A DNA stretch of 64,000 nucleotides from Xanthobacteraceae bacterium (GTDB taxonomy: Bacteria; Pseudomonadota; Alphaproteobacteria; Rhizobiales; Xanthobacteraceae): assembly GCA_029266425.1 (NCBI GenBank), contig JAQSWY010000005.1:1-64000 (forward strand), read 5' to 3'. This document shows positions 52,424-60,689 of the stretch, in pieces. Position 1 is the stretch's first letter, and each line of letters starts with the position of its first letter. A model generated the notes under the pieces. That model ran no database searches, was not told where the DNA came from, and saw only the letters and a list, made by a program, of their open reading frames with translations. Made by a program: the position numbers and the translations under genes.

Positions 52424-54013
52424 TCAGCCGTCGAGATAGATGCCGTTGAATTTCGGCTTGCCGAGCAGGTTCGGCACATAGCCCTTCACGCTCGGCGCAT
52501 AGACCTCGATGCCCGGCACGAAGGCGACCTCGCAGGACAGCGCATGGTCGAGCGCGGCCTTTTCCAGCTTGGCGAACGCACGCTTGCGGCCTTCCTGCGT
52601 TGTCTGCGATTGCGACTCGTTCTGCGCCGCGATCATCTCCGGCGGCGGCGGCACCTTGCCGGCATTGTTGAAACCGTTCTCGCCATAGACCAGCAGGAAG
52701 GGCAGGCTCGGATCGGGGCGCCCGGTCCACAGCGTCATGATCATGTCCCCCTCGCCATTGATCATGAAGCGCTGGTACATGTCGGCATTGGAGCCGGAGG
52801 TCAGCGAGGCGCGGATGCCGACCTTGCGCAGCTGCTCGATGATGATCTCGTGGCGCTGCTGCGAGGCCTGGTCGGAATTGCCGAAGAACTTGATGTCGAC
52901 GCCGTCCGCATGGCCGGCTTCCTTCAACAGGGCGCGGGCCTTGTCGGGATCGTAGCGATAGTAGTTGTCGAGCGAGGAATCGTGCGCCCAGTAGCCGGGC
53001 GGCAGCATGGTCTGCGCCGGCACGCCGAGGCCGAGCAGCGCCGCCTTGTTGAAGGCCTCGCGATCAATCGCGTAATTGATCGCCTTGCGCACCCGCACGT
53101 CGTTCAGCGGCTCGCGCTTGTAGTTGAAGACGAGGTGATAGTCCGCGATCGTCGGGGTCGAGGAGACCACGACCTTGCCGGCCCCGGTGCGGTCGGCGAC
53201 CACCTTCTGCTGCGGGTTGAGGCGGTAGGCGAAATGGTTCTCGCCGGCAATCACCGAGCGCAGCCCGGTGTTGAGATCGGTGATGACGCGGAAGGTGATG
53301 CCGTCGAGATGCGGCAGGTCCTTGTTCCAGTAGTCCGGATTGCGCACGAGGACGACGACATCGTTGTCGTTCCACTTCTCGAACCGGAACGGCCCGGTGC
53401 CGACCGGCTCGCGGTCATACTGCCGGCCCTTCGCCGCCGCCTTGGGCGAGGACACCATGCCGGCCCGATCGGCGAGGATCAGCGGCAGCGCGGTGTCCGG
53501 CCGGCTGAGCTTGAGCGCGACCTTGTTCGGCGCCAGCACCTCGACGCTATCGAGCGAGGCGATGTCGCCCTTCACCGAAGAGCGCGGATCGCTCTTGGCG
53601 CGCTCCAGATGCGCCTTCACCGCCGCGGCGTCGAAAGGCTCGCCGTCATGAAAGCGCACGCCCTCGCGCAGGTTCAGCACCAGCGTCTTCGGATCGGTGA
53701 ACTCCCACGACGTGGCGAGCCCGGGCTTGGGCGCCAACGTCCCCGGCTCGAAATCCACCAGCGTGTCGAACAGCGGATAGAGGATCATGTGGTCGGAGCC
53801 GGCACCGCCGGTGAGCGGATCGAGGCTCGACGGGTTGAAGGGCGCGGCGATCTTGAGCACGCCGCCCTTCTTCGGTGTTTCCTGCTGCGCGTTGAGCGAG
53901 CCGGGCAGGGCGGCGACCAGCGCGGCGCCGGCAGCGGTCTTCAGCAGGTCGCGGCGATTGAACGTCGCAAGCGAGGCAAGGCTCCGCACGCGCGGGAATT
54001 CACAAATGGGCAT
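52424..54013 (-). CDS. ABC transporter substrate-binding protein, family 5, copy 2
   Basis: The ATG at 54013 follows GGGAG and gives 529 residues. The signal is twin-arginine-like (FNRRDLLKTAAGAALV) with an extended N-region. The mature part matches copy 1, sharing KRGG/KKGG-LKIAAPFNPS, the SDHM block and YVPNLLGKPKFN near the end. It is the first gene of the eight-gene operon and directly faces the GntR-type regulator gene, separated by an AT-rich inverted repeat. Confidence 0.92.
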   Translation of the reverse strand: MPICEFPRVRSLASLATFNRRDLLKTAAGAALVAALPGSLNAQQETPKKGGVLKIAAPFNPSSLDPLTGGAGSDHMILYPLFDTLVDFEPGTLAPKPGLATSWEFTDPKTLVLNLREGVRFHDGEPFDAAAVKAHLERAKSDPRSSVKGDIASLDSVEVLAPNKVALKLSRPDTALPLILADRAGMVSSPKAAAKGRQYDREPVGTGPFRFEKWNDNDVVVLVRNPDYWNKDLPHLDGITFRVITDLNTGLRSVIAGENHFAYRLNPQQKVVADRTGAGKVVVSSTPTIADYHLVFNYKREPLNDVRVRKAINYAIDREAFNKAALLGLGVPAQTMLPPGYWAHDSSLDNYYRYDPDKARALLKEAGHADGVDIKFFGNSDQASQQRHEIIIEQLRKVGIRASLTSGSNADMYQRFMINGEGDMIMTLWTGRPDPSLPFLLVYGENGFNNAGKVPPPPEMIAAQNESQSQTTQEGRKRAFAKLEKAALDHALSCEVAFVPGIEVYAPSVKGYVPNLLGKPKFNGIYLDG

Positions 54014-54084
54014 TGGCGTTGCTCCCAAGCGCGGGTCTTGCGCCCGCTGCAATGTGCCGGCTCATGGGCCGTTGCCGATTTTAG

Positions 54085-54128
54085 ATATTATATATTCTCT
54101 GGCGAGGCAAGCAGGTTATATATAATAT
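54085..54128. promoter_or_regulatory. AT-rich inverted repeat between operon and regulator
   Basis: The arms ATATTATATAT (54085-54095) and ATATATAATAT (54118-54128) are perfect inverted copies 22 bases apart. They lie between the binding-protein gene (start 54013) and the GntR-type gene (start 54143), in sharp contrast to the GC-rich surroundings. It probably holds the promoters and the operator for the regulator. Confidence 0.6.
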
Positions 54129-54142
54129 AGAAGAGGCCTGTC

Positions 54143-54856
54143 GTGGTAGGATCGTGGGGTCCGAGTCGGGCAATGGCGGGGTATGACGTGAGCGAGCTGT
54201 TGCAGCACGAGACGATGTCGGCGCGGGTGGAGCGCGCGATCCGGCGCGATATCGTCAGCGGCATTCTCGCTCCGGGCGATCGGCTGCGCGTCGCCGAATT
54301 GAGCACGCGCTACGGCGTGAGCCACATCCCGGTGCGCGAGGCATTGCGCCAGCTCGAGGGCGACCGGCTGGTGGTGATCGATCCGCACAAGGGCGCGATC
54401 CTGCGCGGCGTGACGCCGAAATTCGTCCGCGACATGCACGACACCCGCGCTGCACTCGAGTCGCTCCTGGTAAGGAGTGCGACCGAGCGCATAACACCGC
54501 AGGGTGCCGAGGAACTGGCCCGGCTCGCCGACGCCTACGAGCAGGCGGCGGCTGGCGGGAAGGCGGCTGCCATGGTGGAGGCGAATCTCACTCTGCACCG
54601 CCGGATTGCCGAACTAGCCGACAACCCGGTCGCTGCGGATATCATGGAGCAAGGCTGGGAACTCGTCGTGAGCATCCGCCAGCGCTATGGTTTCGGGGCT
54701 TCGCGCATTACGGCGATCATCGACCAGCACCGTCGTCTTGTTCGCGCGATCGGATCTGGCGATCCGAACACCGCGGTGCAGATCGCCATGGAGCATTGCC
54801 TCGACGCGCGCGACGACCTGTTGGCGCGGATGAACGATGCGGCGCAGAAGCCATAG
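54143..54856 (+). CDS. GntR-family transcriptional regulator, FCD (FadR) type
   Basis: The GTG at 54143 has AGAGG six bases upstream and gives 237 residues; an ATG at 54173 is an alternative. The winged helix is at about 27-92 (ARVERAIRRDIVSGILAPGD, then VSHIPVREALRQLEGD). The C-terminal FCD domain is helical; its metal-binding residues are probably the His of NLTLHRRI, the His of IDQHRRL and the late His of AMEHCLDA. FCD regulators bind carboxylic-acid effectors. It is divergent from the importer-dehydratase operon and likely represses it until substrate appears. Confidence 0.9.
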   Translation: MVGSWGPSRAMAGYDVSELLQHETMSARVERAIRRDIVSGILAPGDRLRVAELSTRYGVSHIPVREALRQLEGDRLVVIDPHKGAILRGVTPKFVRDMHDTRAALESLLVRSATERITPQGAEELARLADAYEQAAAGGKAAAMVEANLTLHRRIAELADNPVAADIMEQGWELVVSIRQRYGFGASRITAIIDQHRRLVRAIGSGDPNTAVQIAMEHCLDARDDLLARMNDAAQKP

Positions 54857-54948
54857 GTGTGCGAACCGCGGAGACTGGAGCGGACACGGCTTCGTCTCAG
54901 ACCTTCATTACTCCGAACGAGCAAGGTCGCGGTCTGGGAGCAACCATC

Positions 54949-55587
54949 ATGAGCACAGCAAGCGACGCCCGTTTCTGGGACCGGACGTCCCGGAAATATG
55001 CCGCGGGTGCGGTTGCGGACCAGGCCGGATATGAGCGCACGCTGGAGCGGACCCGCGCCTTGCTGGGACCGAGCCACAGGGTGTTGGAACTGGGCTGCGG
55101 AACCGGAACAACGGCGCTCCGGCTCGCGGGCGATGTTCAGGCCTATCTGGCGACGGATATTTCCGCTGGAATGATCGCGGTTGCCAACGAGAAACACGCC
55201 GCTCGCCCAATCGCTGCGCTTGTCTTCCGCACCGCGACCGCAGAAGCGCTTACGCCTGAGGCGGCGGAGTTCAACGCGGTTCTGGGATTCAACTATCTCC
55301 ACCTGGTCCGCGATCTGCCCGGCACGCTGCGCCGCATCCACGCCTTGCTTGCGGCGGAGGGCCTGTTCATCTCCAAGACGCCCTGCGTCGGGGAGATGAA
55401 CCCACTCATCCGGCTTGCCCTGTTGCCCGCGATGCGCGCGATCGGCAAAGCTCCCTATGCAGGCGTCTTCCGGGCGGCGGACCTCGGCCAGCATATACGT
55501 GCCGCAGGCTTCGACATTCTTGCCACGGAAAGCCACGCGACGAAGGGAGACGACAGCCGTCCCTACATCGTGGCCCGCAAGAGGTGA
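54949..55587 (+). CDS. Class I SAM-dependent methyltransferase
   Basis: The ATG at 54949 has GGGAG upstream and gives 212 residues. The cofactor motif is VLELGCGTG (45-53), followed by YLATDISAGM (motif II) and NAVLGFNYLHLV (motif IV). The family is broad and covers ubiquinone, lipid, small-molecule and arsenic-like methylations; nothing specific can be read. A frameshifted or shortened copy of its C-terminus occurs at 56806. It stands alone, rightward, after the regulator. Confidence 0.85.
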   Translation: MSTASDARFWDRTSRKYAAGAVADQAGYERTLERTRALLGPSHRVLELGCGTGTTALRLAGDVQAYLATDISAGMIAVANEKHAARPIAALVFRTATAEALTPEAAEFNAVLGFNYLHLVRDLPGTLRRIHALLAAEGLFISKTPCVGEMNPLIRLALLPAMRAIGKAPYAGVFRAADLGQHIRAAGFDILATESHATKGDDSRPYIVARKR

Positions 55588-56075
55588 CGTGAACAATCGA
55601 CGCTGGGTGGGAGACCCCGTGCTGCCCTGCTTTTCGACGCAGATTTCCGGGCAGTATGGCGGCGCCTCCGGGGGTCGGCTAACCGGAGACGCCGCCAGCT
55701 CAAGGTGTGCTCTCGCCGCCTTGGCCTGCCAAGATTGGAACATCCACGAGTGTCGGACTGTGATCGCCGTCACAGTTGTGCGCTTTCCGCGTCCGTCCGT
55801 CCGACTACAGCCCCGAAGCCCACCAATGGCGATGGCGCGCTGGGGATGGCGTCCCGCCCGCAATCCGGCCAGCCAGTCATCGATACACGCCTGGTCACCG
55901 GAAATGCTTCAGCCGCATCGAGTAGCCACGCCCGTCATTCAGATAGGCTCGACGTCGGTATGGCTTCTCCTGACCAAATGCAGTGTGCGGGCAGGCACTG
56001 CGCAGGATGGAACGGCTCATCTCGAATTTGGTAGCTCTCGTGCGAGGGCTCGGGCAACCAGCAGGGTGAGCGATC
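55588..56075. other. Intergenic stretch without a supported gene
   Basis: These 488 bases hold no frame with recognised features. A leftward segment near 55910-55965 reads RRAYLNDGRGYSM, faintly like the end of a winged helix, but it is too short to call. The promoter of the nitroreductase gene should lie near 56040. Confidence 0.4.
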
Positions 56076-56996
56076 ATGAACGTGTACGAGGCGGTCACGA
56101 GCCGACGGGCAGTGCGCGGGTTCACCGACCGGGACGTCCCGAGGGAAATGCTGGAGCGCGTGCTGTCCGCCGCGGCCTGGTCGCCGTCCGGATCGAACCT
56201 CCAGCCGTGGAACACCTATGTCGTGACCGGGGCGCCGCTGGCCGAGCTCAAGAAGCGTGCCGGCAAACGATTGGCTGCACGGGACGCTTGGGACGAGCGC
56301 GAGTACGAGATGTACCCGGCCGAGCTGAAGTCCCCCTATCGCGAGCGCCGCTCCGCCTTCGGCCATGAGCGCTACAGCTCACTCGGCATCGAGCGCGAGG
56401 ACTGGGAGGCCCGCCAGAGGGCCGCTTCCGCGAACTGGGATTGCTTCGGCGCCCCGGCCGCCCTGTTCTGCTACATCGACCGGAATCTGGGTGCAGCTCA
56501 ATGGGTCGACGTCGGCATGTATCTGCAGACCGTCATGCTGCTGCTGCGCGCCGAAGGATTGCACAGCTGCCCCCAGATGGCTTGGTCGGTCTATCGCAAG
56601 ACCGTCGCGGAGGTCCTATCTCCACCCGAAGAACACATCCTCTTCTGTGGGATGTCGATCGGGTACGAGGATGTCAAAGAGCGCTACATCCGTACGGGCC
56701 GGGCGCCGCTCAACGAGACCGTCACCTTCGTCGACGGTGAACTGCAACCTCATGCAACGCGCCATGCCCGCGACCTCGCGCGCGGCGGGCTTCGATCACC
56801 CGGCCATGAACCCACTCATCCAGTTTGCCTTGCTGCCCGCGATCGGCAACGCACCCCATGCAGGTATCTTTCGGTCGGCGATATCGAGCCCGCCTATACA
56901 TCCTGCGGGGTTCGTCATTCTTGCCACGGCGGGCCACGTAACGAAGGGCAATCGTCTTTGCATCGTAACCTGCAACGGGTGGCGAAAGGGCCCTAG
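56076..56996 (+). CDS. Nitroreductase-family protein with an altered C-terminus
   Basis: The first 220 or so residues form a complete FMN-dependent nitroreductase: SRRAVRGFTDRDVP near the start, WSPSGSNLQPWNTYVV, a middle block WVDVGMYLQTVMLLLRAEGL and the late GMSIGYED. The family normally ends soon after APLNETVTFV (about residue 225). Here the frame runs on for about 80 residues through DNA that, in another frame, is a piece of methyltransferase gene. So the native stop seems to have been lost by a junction. The enzyme core may still fold. Confidence 0.8.
   Translation: MNVYEAVTSRRAVRGFTDRDVPREMLERVLSAAAWSPSGSNLQPWNTYVVTGAPLAELKKRAGKRLAARDAWDEREYEMYPAELKSPYRERRSAFGHERYSSLGIEREDWEARQRAASANWDCFGAPAALFCYIDRNLGAAQWVDVGMYLQTVMLLLRAEGLHSCPQMAWSVYRKTVAEVLSPPEEHILFCGMSIGYEDVKERYIRTGRAPLNETVTFVDGELQPHATRHARDLARGGLRSPGHEPTHPVCLAARDRQRTPCRYLSVGDIEPAYTSCGVRHSCHGGPRNEGQSSLHRNLQRVAKGP
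56806..56970 (+). pseudogene. Duplicated C-terminal fragment of the methyltransferase
   Basis: In the frame shifted from the nitroreductase, this segment reads MNPLIQFALLPAIGNAPHAG, then IFRSAISSPPIHPAGFVILA and VTKGN. It matches the end of the protein at 54949 (MNPLIRLALLPAMRAIGKAP, AGVFRAADLG, AAGFDILATESHATKGD). A two-residue gap and many substitutions show it is old. There is no N-terminal part, so it cannot work as a methyltransferase. It marks a duplication or recombination scar between the two genes. Confidence 0.75.
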
Positions 56997-57634
56997 ACTT
57001 CCATCCGTACATCCGCCGGAGCGCTGTGCTCGCGCACCAGTCGGCCGTTGGGCAGGTCGTTGCCCTCGACCTTCTGCATCACGACCGCCTCGGGCAGGTG
57101 ATAGGAGCGCCACCGCGCGATGAGCCGCTGGCGCAGCTCGTCTTCCGGTACGCAGACCATCACGGTGAGGTCGAACAACGGGCGCAGGGCGGACCAGGGC
57201 GGCAGATCGAGCAGGAGGTAGTTGCCCTCGACGACGACATGGCGCACGCCGCTCGAGATGATCCGGGCGCCGGCGCGGGCGATCTCCAGGTCGCGGTCGA
57301 AGATCGGGACTGCGATTTCGGCCTCCTCGTTCGACCTCAAGCGCCGCAGCATGTGAGCGAGGCCTGCGACGTCGAAGGTCTCCGGTGCCCCTTTGCGGGC
57401 GCGAAGGCCGCGCGCCTCCAGCACGGCGTCGTCGAGATGGTAGCCGTCCATCGGCAGCACGACGGCTCGGTCCGCCGCGTCGCGGTTCAGCCGCGTGACC
57501 AGCGCCTCGGCGAGCGTCGACTTGCCGGCCCCTGGCTCGCCGGCGATCCCCATGATCACCCGCGCCACGCCGGCCCGCCGCTCCATGAGCGCGGCGAGGT
57601 TCTCGATGCGCAGGCGGGCATGCCGGTCGGTCAT
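56993..57634 (-). CDS. P-loop nucleoside/sugar kinase-like protein (uridine kinase family)
   Basis: This 213-residue protein has a Walker A loop GIAGEPGAGKST (29-40) and downstream MDGYHLDD, typical of the phosphoribulokinase/uridine kinase/pantothenate kinase group. A lid-region Arg cluster (LIARWRSYHL) is present. Members in alphaproteobacteria phosphorylate sugars (for example fructose with an ABC importer) or nucleosides. It stands alone, leftward, convergent with the nitroreductase. The substrate cannot be stated. Confidence 0.85.
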   Translation of the reverse strand: MTDRHARLRIENLAALMERRAGVARVIMGIAGEPGAGKSTLAEALVTRLNRDAADRAVVLPMDGYHLDDAVLEARGLRARKGAPETFDVAGLAHMLRRLRSNEEAEIAVPIFDRDLEIARAGARIISSGVRHVVVEGNYLLLDLPPWSALRPLFDLTVMVCVPEDELRQRLIARWRSYHLPEAVVMQKVEGNDLPNGRLVREHSAPADVRMEV

Positions 57635-57907
57635 GAGATCGCTACCACGGCAGGCTTGGCTTTCGTGGGGACAACCGGGCGAGCCGAGCGCTTTCGCCCA
57701 TCACGATTTTAGGTCAGCACTCGTCAACAGAATCAGCAACGGGATCCTGCTCGGTTTTGCCGAGAAGGTGAATGTGTTGACGGCTACATCTGAGGATTGA
57801 ACGCACGGTACACGCCCTTTATCCTGAATGCCTCGATTATCGGCGGGTGGCAGCGGCGCCAAGGCCGATGCGCGGATCGCGAGCAATCTCAAGGATTCGG
57901 ACGGGCT

Positions 57908-58942
57908 ATGAGACACGTTCGCATGGCACCCGAACGGAAGCCGCGGACCCGCGGCGCGATCCGGCGCTTTCTGGTGCTGGTCCAGACCGAAGGCTCACAG
58001 TCCTTGCAGGATTTTTTCGAGATCAAGCAATTGGTCGAGGCGAAAGCGCCCGACATTCGTGTGGTCGTCGTCTCCAACAGGTCGCATTCGGTCGCCACGC
58101 TGCGCGCCCTGCCGCCGCTGCCGACACTGATCGTCTCGCCCTATCAACTCAACAAGGGCTTCACCCCGGACCGCGGCGTGATCCATGCCGGCCAACTGAT
58201 CACCAAGGACGTGCAGCAGGCCTTGCTGGAGAAGGCGAAGATACCCGTTCCGCCGTCCGTCGTGCTTGCGCCGGGAGTGCAACTGGATTCGGCGGTCTTC
58301 GGCGATCTGGTCATCGTGAAACCGTTGGAGCCCGCCAAGACGTCCCACGGCGACTGGATCCAACTGAGGCGCACGACCGACGTCACGTACGAGCCGCCGG
58401 AGACGCTTCCCGCCCATCATCCCGCCCGTCTGGCGCCGATGCTGGCACAACGCTTTATCGACACCGGGCCCAAGGCGACCAGTCACCGCGTGCTTACGCT
58501 CTATGGCGAGCCGCTCTATGCGCTGCGCGTTGCCAGCAAAGTGGCGATGCCGGATCTCGCTGGCAGCGATGACGAACTACGGCAGGCATCGGCGGCTTCG
58601 AACGGTGACCTGCGAACCGTGGAGTTCTTCGAGGACGAGGCCATTTTCGATCTGGCCCGGCGCGTCCATGCGGTGGCGCCCGATGTGCCGCTGAAAGGAG
58701 TGGACGTGCTGCGCGACGTCCGCGACGGCTCTCTGTGGGTTATCGAGTTCAATCCCGGTGGCAATACCTGGGGATTTTCGACGCGCAGCGGCGCACGAAC
58801 CCGAAGGCGGATGCAGACCGAGTTTCCCGAGGATCATCCGGATGCCGAAGCCGCGGGGCGCCGGAACTATATAAAGCACCTCGACGGCTTCCGGCGCGCG
58901 GCGGACGTGCTGATCGAGCAGACCCGCCGCTGCGCGCGATGA
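57908..58942 (+). CDS. ATP-grasp-like protein, function unknown
   Basis: The chosen ATG at 57908 gives 344 residues; a later ATG about 15 bases on is possible. The central part has ATP-grasp features: VIVKPLEPAKTSHGDW as the nucleotide-binding Lys strand, FIDTGPKATSHRVLTLYG, and the metal-binding end VDVLRDVRDGSLWVIEFNPG with Glu and Asn, as in RimK/ribosomal S6 modification-type ligases. The N-terminal third does not resemble a known partner. Such enzymes join a carboxylate to an amine. No neighbour suggests a substrate. Confidence 0.75.
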   Translation: MRHVRMAPERKPRTRGAIRRFLVLVQTEGSQSLQDFFEIKQLVEAKAPDIRVVVVSNRSHSVATLRALPPLPTLIVSPYQLNKGFTPDRGVIHAGQLITKDVQQALLEKAKIPVPPSVVLAPGVQLDSAVFGDLVIVKPLEPAKTSHGDWIQLRRTTDVTYEPPETLPAHHPARLAPMLAQRFIDTGPKATSHRVLTLYGEPLYALRVASKVAMPDLAGSDDELRQASAASNGDLRTVEFFEDEAIFDLARRVHAVAPDVPLKGVDVLRDVRDGSLWVIEFNPGGNTWGFSTRSGARTRRRMQTEFPEDHPDAEAAGRRNYIKHLDGFRRAADVLIEQTRRCAR

Positions 58943-59029
58943 GCGCTGTACCCGCCGGCCAGCTGTGGTTTGCCTCGGCATAATTCGGCCGCCGCCGAAA
59001 TGCAGCGTCCTCAGCTTCCCGGCTCTCAC

Positions 59030-59485
59030 TCAGTCGGCAGACACCCGGAACGGGAGAGCACGCGCAAACACGCCGCTATGTCGCGAGCGTGCGCGACTGC
59101 ATATGGAGCATGTGGGCGCCAGGTTGGAGAGATTGTTGTTCGTCTTGTCGCCGTCGAGGTGGCTGATCAGCACACCGTTGGCCCCTGAAGGCTCAGGGTC
59201 CCAGACCAGTTCATCATCGCAGTAATGGCAGGCGAATGGGCCGGCGGGATGCGCGTCGTAGAAGATCTTGCGATGCTCGTACGCATAGCCGTTCGACGCG
59301 AGAGGATGCCCAGCGGCGGGCACCAATATGTAGCCTTTGGAGTGGTAGCGTCGTTCAGCTGAATCTTTGAGTTCGAGCGGTCGCCCGCGATATTTCCTGA
59401 AATAATGCTTCGAGCACATCGTCGCCCCCTTGCGTCGGGGGGAGCACAGACATCCCGATACAGAGCAGCTGTCGGATTGTTGCAT
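59030..59485 (-). CDS. HNH endonuclease, phage-like
   Basis: The ATG at 59485 gives 151 residues. The N-terminus has a Cys-rich zinc-type segment (CSVSGCLCSPRRKG, then CSKHYFRKYRGRP) and the C-terminus an HNH motif: YEHRKIFYDAHPAG, HYCDDELVWDP, ISHLDGDKTNNNLSNLAP and TCSICS. This resembles the free-standing HNH nucleases of phages and group I intron-like elements. No phage genes are adjacent, so it may be a solitary homing-type gene. The two halves share a single frame with no interruption. Confidence 0.8.
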   Translation of the reverse strand: MQQSDSCSVSGCLCSPRRKGATMCSKHYFRKYRGRPLELKDSAERRYHSKGYILVPAAGHPLASNGYAYEHRKIFYDAHPAGPFACHYCDDELVWDPEPSGANGVLISHLDGDKTNNNLSNLAPTCSICSRARSRHSGVFARALPFRVSAD

Positions 59486-59596
59486 CGAGCCCTGCCATGA
59501 AATTGCGATTGGCTTGATCGATCTGGCGTAGAGGCAATCAAACAACCCCGCAAGACAACGCGCGGTAGGAAGCTCTAAAAAAGCGGCACTTAAGGA

Positions 59597-59621
59597 AAGG
59601 GCCGCGGAATACGCGGCCCTT
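59597..59621 (-). terminator. Rho-independent-type terminator of the outer-membrane barrel gene
   Basis: A perfect ten-base stem AAGGGCCGCG-5-CGCGGCCCTT lies 26 bases past the barrel stop at 59648. On the minus strand it is followed by CTTTCC and, 14 bases on, by a run of six T. It is the clearest terminator in the window. Confidence 0.75.
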
Positions 59622-59647
59622 GGTGGATCGTGTTCGTTCCGGTCAGG

Positions 59648-60535
59648 TCACCACTTGTAGTTCAGGCCGGCCTTGATGGTGTGGAACTGTGTCTCGACGT
59701 CGATCTTGGCGCCGACGACAAGATAGTTGTTATCACCGATTTGACCCTCGTCCTGTGCCTTGAACAGGTTCTGCTTGCCGAGATCGACATAGAGATATTC
59801 GGTCTTGAAGGTCCAGTGGTCGGTGATAGCGTATTCGAGGCCCGCACCGATGGTCCAGCCCCAATTCGTATCCGACTTCGAGGCCGAGATGCTCTCTTCA
59901 TCTCCCTCGCCGTTAAAGATCGTGAAGCTGCCGTGCGACTTGACCTTGCCGTAAGCCGCACCACCGGTGCCGTAGAGGAAGACGCGATCCCAGGCATAGC
60001 CGAGGCGGGCGCGGATGGTGCCGAACCATTCGACCTCGGAGCCGGCGCTGAAATTGACGCCACCGAGCAGCTCATCGTCCTCGAACAGATTGGCGTTGCC
60101 GGAAAGCTCACCTTCGATGCCGGACCATTGGAAGTCGGCCTCGACGCCGACCACCCAGCTGTTCTCGAACTGGTAATTATAGCCGATCTGCCCGCCGCCG
60201 AAGAAGCCGCTGGAGGTGAGATCGAAAGCCCCTTTGAGATCGAAGGAATCCGCTAGTTCAAACCCTTGAGGAAGGTTCTGAGGCTCCCCGAACGCCTCCG
60301 CGTTTACGGCTACGGCATCGCCGCCACGCGTGTATCGGTCCGCGAAGGCGTGGAACGGATAGCGGAACTTGTCGCCGCCATAGCCGACGTTCGCGCCGAT
60401 GTAGAAGCCGGTCCAGGAGAAGACCGGGATCACAACCGGAGCCGGCGCCTTCACCGGATAGGACATATCGGCGGCGAGCGCGGGCGCGGACAGGATGCCC
60501 AAGCCAAGCACAGTGCCAAGTAGAAGTGTCTTCAT
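59648..60535 (-). CDS. Outer-membrane beta-barrel protein, Omp25/Omp31-like
   Basis: The ATG at 60535 has a GGGGG-rich site upstream and gives 295 residues. A signal peptide (KTLLLGTVLGLGILSAPALA) ends near residue 22. The mature protein opens DMSYPVKAPAPVVIPVFSWT with GFYIGANVGYG, the typical barrel start of rhizobial Omp25/Omp31-type proteins, and ends KAGLNYKW with an aromatic C-terminus for insertion. Alternating strands GFFGGGQIGYNYQF, VGVEADFQWSG and FKTEYLYVDLG are visible. These are abundant envelope proteins. It supports the Hyphomicrobiales assignment. Confidence 0.93.
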   Translation of the reverse strand: MKTLLLGTVLGLGILSAPALAADMSYPVKAPAPVVIPVFSWTGFYIGANVGYGGDKFRYPFHAFADRYTRGGDAVAVNAEAFGEPQNLPQGFELADSFDLKGAFDLTSSGFFGGGQIGYNYQFENSWVVGVEADFQWSGIEGELSGNANLFEDDELLGGVNFSAGSEVEWFGTIRARLGYAWDRVFLYGTGGAAYGKVKSHGSFTIFNGEGDEESISASKSDTNWGWTIGAGLEYAITDHWTFKTEYLYVDLGKQNLFKAQDEGQIGDNNYLVVGAKIDVETQFHTIKAGLNYKW

Positions 60536-60689
60536 TTCCAGCCCCCACAGCTTACTTCCGCAAAGGTAATTTAGAACTTCTCTACGGCATAGTGCAGCAA
60601 AGCCACACCTCGAAGATTTGGTTGTACGGGGCCGATCGACAACCTCCGTATGTGCACACACAAACTGGCTCTCGACATGTCGATACGCC

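Noticed and set aside
52193..54130. Long rightward frame (645 codons) opposite the second binding-protein gene
   Set aside because: It is the same antisense effect; the two shadow proteins resemble each other only because the two binding-protein genes are tandem duplicates.
55905..55970. Leftward RRAYLNDGRGYSM segment as a fourth winged-helix regulator fragment
   Set aside because: The match to VPGHGYRFV-type ends is too short and no neighbouring part of the domain can be found.
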